From an uncultured Pseudomonadota bacterium (lineage in GTDB: Bacteria > Pseudomonadota > Gammaproteobacteria > Steroidobacterales > Steroidobacteraceae): 45,078 nucleotides of DNA. The notes beneath the pieces are model-generated. The model saw nothing but the letters and a program-made list of their open reading frames with translations, searched no databases and was not told where the DNA came from. Below, one piece after another: positions 42,109 through 45,078 of this stretch. Positions within the stretch are counted from its first letter, which is position 1; each line of letters opens with the position of its first letter. The DNA lies in NCBI GenBank assembly GCA_903885195.1, contig CAISHQ010000092.1:1-45078 (forward strand), given 5' to 3'. The position numbers and the translations under genes are program-made.

Positions 42109-43613
42109 CGCCAAGGTTCGAGTTCGGTCGCGTAATTCTGCCAGCGCCCCAAGGAGCGGCGGTGCAGCGGCTCGCGCACCTGCCACACGCTCGCCGTTTT
42201 GACCAGCGAACGCTGGCGATAGAACTCAAGACAGGCGGGCTCCCACGGTAGCTCCAATGCATCGAGTAGGCGACGCACTTCGGTCTCCGGTGAGCGCACC
42301 AGCGATTCGTAGTCCACGTCGATGAGATCTTGCGAATACACGGTGTGCCAGTGGCGCATCAATCTTTGGTATTCGCGGATGTGATGGGTGATGTCGCCAA
42401 GATCGGTGGCATACGCCATCGCATGATCGAGATGCAGGAACCAGATCGACAAGGCGTTGTCGAGCGCGTTGCGGCGCGTATGCACGATGCGCGTCTGCGG
42501 CAACATGGTTTTGATAAGGCCGATGTGATGGAAATTGTCCGGTCTTTTGTCCGTAATGTATTGCGCACCCGGATGAATTCTTTTAATGCCTTGCAGATAC
42601 GCCGTCGCGGCGACGCTGATGCGGGCGGCATCGAGCGATCTGCAAGCCTGCGGGTAGGGTTGGAAATGCTCCTGCACGATCGCGGGCAGCAGCGGTAACT
42701 CGCCACCGCGGCGTACCTGCGGATGGGCGGCGAGGATTTGCTCCACGAGTGTCGATCCCGAACGGAACATGCCGCAGATAAAGATCGGTTGCGGCGACGG
42801 TGACGGCGCGACCGACTGCGACTGCAATCGCCCGGGCGTTGATTCCCCGGGCGCCTGCGTCGCAGCCGCTGCGGGAAATGCGGCGATCAGGGCGTCGACG
42901 TGGCGCGCGTAGGCGGCGCGGTCGTAGCGAGCTCCTGCGGCCAGTGCGCTCATGCGGCTGGCCGAATTGGCGGTGCGGTAGGCCCGCCAAGCTTCGGCGT
43001 ATTCGCCCACCGCATCGAGGGCGCGACCGAGTGCGAAGCCGAGTTCGGCACGCTGGGTCCACTCGGTGCCCGTGGAGGCGAGCGCCGCACGCAGGCGAGA
43101 AATCAGTGGATCGTCGGCGCGATCGATGATCGAAGCGTTGGTAAGCCGCGCGAGCGTCTCGGGGTGATCGGGTTGCAACGCGAGCGCGCGCTCGTAGGCG
43201 AGGCGTGCCGCCTCGCGCTCGCCGCGATCTTCATGCAGGTTGGCGAGGTTCAGCCATGCGGGCAGGTAATTCGGGTTGAGTGCAAGCGCGCGTTGCAACT
43301 CAGTTTCCGCAAGCTCCGCGCATTGCAGATCATCAGCGTAGATCACGCCTCGATTCAGATGCGCCTCTTCGGGGCCATCGAGCCCGAGTTCGAGCGCTCG
43401 GGCGTAGCTGGCGAGCGCCGCCTCCGGTTCGCCGCAGCGCCGCTGCATCCGCCCGAGGTTGTACCAGGTGTCGGCGAGGGCAGGCCATTGCCCGAGGACT
43501 GTGCGCAGTGTGCCGGCCGCCGCCGCCCAGTCCCCCGCTCGCTCCTGCTCTGCGGCTCGAGCGAGCAGACGCTCGGCCGCGGCGCGCTCCTCGTTCGCCG
43601 GGCGCTTGCTCAC
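42081..43613 (-). CDS. TPR-repeat sulfotransferase 2
   Basis: 510 residues starting at GTG, coupled to the DUF192 gene (GTGA overlap). About four TPR repeats are visible in the first 150 residues (NLGRMQRRCGEPEAALASYARALELG, NLANLHEDRGEREAARLAYERALALQPDH), then a linker rich in Ala/Pro/Ser (about 250-270). The sulfotransferase domain has the PAPS loop ICGMFRSGSTLVEQILAAHPQVRRGGE near 276, YITDKRPDNFHHIGLI, RIVHTRRNALDNALSIWF and a C-terminal YESLVRSPETEVRRLLDAL. It is shorter and only distantly similar to sulfotransferase 1, so the acceptors may differ. The 3' end overlaps sulfotransferase 1. Confidence 0.9.
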   Translation of the reverse strand: MSKRPANEERAAAERLLARAAEQERAGDWAAAAGTLRTVLGQWPALADTWYNLGRMQRRCGEPEAALASYARALELGLDGPEEAHLNRGVIYADDLQCAELAETELQRALALNPNYLPAWLNLANLHEDRGEREAARLAYERALALQPDHPETLARLTNASIIDRADDPLISRLRAALASTGTEWTQRAELGFALGRALDAVGEYAEAWRAYRTANSASRMSALAAGARYDRAAYARHVDALIAAFPAAAATQAPGESTPGRLQSQSVAPSPSPQPIFICGMFRSGSTLVEQILAAHPQVRRGGELPLLPAIVQEHFQPYPQACRSLDAARISVAATAYLQGIKRIHPGAQYITDKRPDNFHHIGLIKTMLPQTRIVHTRRNALDNALSIWFLHLDHAMAYATDLGDITHHIREYQRLMRHWHTVYSQDLIDVDYESLVRSPETEVRRLLDALELPWEPACLEFYRQRSLVKTASVWQVREPLHRRSLGRWQNYATELEPWRQALTEAPV

Positions 43614-44110
43614 CGGAAGGCGGAATGCAGCACTCGATCGCCGGCGCGGATGCCACGGCGTGCGGCCTCACCACCGCGCAACTCGAGGATGGCCTTGACC
43701 GGTACGTCCGGACCTACGGGGTCGAGTGAGTGCGGCGTCGTGTTGGCGAAGATCGCCACAATGCGTCCGCGCGCGTCGATAAACAGCATGTCGAGTGGGA
43801 TGTACGTGTTCTTCATCCAGAAGTACGACGGGCGCGGCGCTTCGTTGACGAACAACATCCCCTGGTCGGCGGGCAGATCGCGGACGAACATCAGTCCCTG
43901 GCGCTGACGCGAGGCCGTGTCGGCGATCCAGATGCGAAAACGATGGCTGCTGCCCTGCGTGCGAATGTCGAGCTCACCTTGCGGGTAGGTGGCGAGGTCC
44001 TGCAGCGGCGGATCGCCCATGCCGCCCTGGGCGGGCGCCCATGCCGCGCCCCCGCCGGCGAGCAGCAGCGCCAAGCCCAAAGCCGACATCCAGCGGAAGC
44101 GTCGATTCAT
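43610..44110 (-). CDS. DUF192-family exported protein
   Basis: 166 residues with a signal peptide (MNRRFRWMSALGLALLLAGG, then GAAWA). The DUF192 core is clear: FRIWIADTASRQRQGLMFVRDLPADQGMLFV, YFWMKNTYIPLDMLFID, and KAILELRGGEAARRGIRAGDRV. The family is small, beta-rich and of unknown activity; it is often found as an exported or membrane-linked protein. The ATG at 44110 gives the signal peptide. Its stop overlaps the GTG of sulfotransferase 2, so the two are translated together, which may tie this protein to the sulfation genes. Confidence 0.92.
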   Translation of the reverse strand: MNRRFRWMSALGLALLLAGGGAAWAPAQGGMGDPPLQDLATYPQGELDIRTQGSSHRFRIWIADTASRQRQGLMFVRDLPADQGMLFVNEAPRPSYFWMKNTYIPLDMLFIDARGRIVAIFANTTPHSLDPVGPDVPVKAILELRGGEAARRGIRAGDRVLHSAFR

Positions 44111-44234
44111 AGGCCCCGCAGCATACCCCGACCGACCCATGGAGGCCGAATCGGGCCGCGCCGCTCGCCAGAGTCAGCCGCAGGGGGTGACGGGGCCGAA
44201 AATCGGTCGCGACCTTGCTAGACTCAAGGCACTG

Positions 44235-44720
44235 ATGGACGGGCAAGTGCGCAAAGGGGTCTTACGTGGCGCGGCGATTGTCGTGCTGCCCTGCGTGCTT
44301 GCGGCCTGCGCCGCGTTCGGGCCGCGGCTCGAAACCCCGGAGTTGTCGATCGCGGGCGTCGAACTCGTCAAGGGCGATCTGTTCGAGCAGCGTTTCAAGG
44401 CGCGATTGCGCGTGCAGAACCCGAACAACGTCGAACTCGCTGTACGCGGCATTACCTACACGCTGGAACTCGGCGGCGAGGAGCTGGGCCGAGGGCTCTC
44501 CGGCAGCAGTTTCGTCGTGCCCGCGCGAGGCGAGGCGGAATTCGACATGCTGGTCACGGCCAACCTGGCGGGCACGCTGCTGAAAATCGTCGAACGTGCG
44601 CGGCGTGACGGTGGCCTGCCCGATGAGCTTGAGTACCACTTGCGCGGACAGGTCAAACTCGACCGTGGCGCCGTGCGTACCGTGCCCTTCGACGAGCAGG
44701 GCAAGTTGCGAATTCGTTGA
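44235..44720 (+). CDS. LEA14-like (LEA_2/WHy) lipoprotein
   Basis: 161 residues. The signal peptide ends in lipobox VLAAC (Cys25), so it is probably anchored in the outer membrane. The WHy/LEA_2 domain follows: ETPELSIAGVELVKGDLFEQRFKARLRVQNPNNVELAVRGITYTLEL, then GRGLSGSSFVVPARGEAEFDMLV. This fold occurs in plant desiccation proteins and many gammaproteobacterial lipoproteins; a direct role is not established. The next small frame begins 11 bases after its stop, possibly in the same transcript. Confidence 0.88.
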   Translation: MDGQVRKGVLRGAAIVVLPCVLAACAAFGPRLETPELSIAGVELVKGDLFEQRFKARLRVQNPNNVELAVRGITYTLELGGEELGRGLSGSSFVVPARGEAEFDMLVTANLAGTLLKIVERARRDGGLPDELEYHLRGQVKLDRGAVRTVPFDEQGKLRIR

Positions 44721-44731
44721 GCGCGCCGCGC

Positions 44732-44833
44732 ATGACCGCAAGGCGCATTGCCCTCGTGATCGTACTCGTCCTGCTGGTGGCAGGCTCGATCGCCATCGGC
44801 TGGATCACCGCCAACTGGCCGCACCTCGACTAA
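44732..44833 (+). CDS. 33-residue single-span membrane peptide
   Basis: ATG at 44732, stop TAA at 44831-44833. The translation is MTARRIALVIVLVLLVAGSI followed by AIGWITANWPHLD: a basic N-terminus, one ~18-residue membrane span and an aromatic end. No strong ribosome binding site is seen, but it follows the LEA14-like gene by 11 bases. It may be an uncharacterised membrane microprotein; chance is not excluded. Confidence 0.4.
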   Translation: MTARRIALVIVLVLLVAGSIAIGWITANWPHLD

Positions 44834-44882
44834 GGTATCGCAACAGAGTCGGGTCCTCGGGGTCGCGTGCGATACTTGGAAA

Positions 44883-45078
44883 ATGGCTGAATCTCTCAAT
44901 CGAACCACCCTCATTGCCATCGTCGTCGCCGTGCTGTGCGCAGGCTGGGCCGTGTACGCCACGCGTCATCCGGCCGGCGGCTCCGCCGGCATGGGGCCAC
45001 CCGGGATGGGTGGGCCTGGAGCGGGTGGGCCGGGCCGGGGCGGACCCGGCGGCGCCTCGATGGCCAATCGCGGCGGCG
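44883..45078 (+). CDS. N-terminal part of an exported/membrane-anchored protein, possibly an efflux adaptor (3' end outside window)
   Basis: 65 residues are visible, starting with an ATG preceded by TTGGAAA. A single membrane anchor (TLIAIVVAVLCAGWAVYA) follows a short basic start, then a Gly/Pro/Met-rich linker (GMGPPGMGGPGAGGPGRGG). This layout is usual for membrane-fusion adaptor subunits of RND efflux pumps, where the biotinyl-lipoyl and hairpin domains come next, but those lie beyond the window. Other periplasmic anchored proteins fit too. Confidence 0.45.
   Translation, partial: MAESLNRTTLIAIVVAVLCAGWAVYATRHPAGGSAGMGPPGMGGPGAGGPGRGGPGGASMANRGG

Noticed and set aside
1-45078. tRNA, rRNA, CRISPR arrays or insertion sequences
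   Set aside because: I looked for clover-leaf-like segments, regularly spaced repeats, transposase motifs and terminal inverted repeats and found none I could support.

Overview
The window is a GC-rich, densely coded bacterial chromosome segment, apparently without tRNA, rRNA, CRISPR or insertion-sequence features. Four large TonB-dependent receptors (TBDRs), a YqjD/YqjE/YqjK-type operon, AlkB, an NhaR-like LysR regulator, BrnT/BrnA and TPR-sulfotransferases point to an aerobic gammaproteobacterium with a Gram-negative envelope. My guess is the Xanthomonadales/Nevskiales/Steroidobacter neighbourhood; this is inferred from gene content, not proven.

Layout. 1-3.8 kb: the 3' end of an exported protein, a secreted VOC-fold protein, a membrane protein and a lipoprotein with three Ig-like domains and a seven-repeat RCC1 propeller. 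3.9-16 kb: TBDR-1, an alpha/beta hydrolase, a TspO-like membrane protein head-to-head with a lipoprotein amidase, TBDR-2, a receiver-MarR regulator, TBDR-3 and AlkB. 16.5-21 kb: a BrnT/BrnA toxin-antitoxin pair and a 1304-residue FAD/Fe-S oxidoreductase. 21-25 kb: a plus-strand run of methyltransferase, DOMON-like protein, NamZ-type muramidase and YqjD/E/K proteins, then a small SANT-like protein on the other strand. 25-32.4 kb: a minus-strand run (outer-membrane protein, class I HMG-CoA reductase, DUF374 acyltransferase, M3 peptidase), OsmC, an exported unknown and NhaR. 32.5-45 kb: a large methyltransferase with a small coupled gene, then a block of two aspartyl/asparaginyl beta-hydroxylase-like proteins, TBDR-4 and two TPR-sulfotransferases. 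DUF192, a LEA14-like lipoprotein, a 33-residue membrane peptide and the start of a possible efflux adaptor follow.

How the genes may work together. The TBDRs import unknown large or scarce substrates across the outer membrane. The receiver-MarR protein lies between TBDR-2 and TBDR-3 and is the obvious local regulator. TBDR-3 and TBDR-4 share a TTGTTGTA-type site upstream, which suggests common control. NamZ and the lipoprotein amidase both act on peptidoglycan.

The best candidate for an undescribed system is 34.5-43.6 kb: two hydroxylase-fold enzymes (one TPR-fused) and two TPR-sulfotransferases flanking TBDR-4. This looks like a hydroxylation/sulfation module acting on a protein, peptide or small molecule tied to that receptor. 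The coupling is inferred from proximity only.
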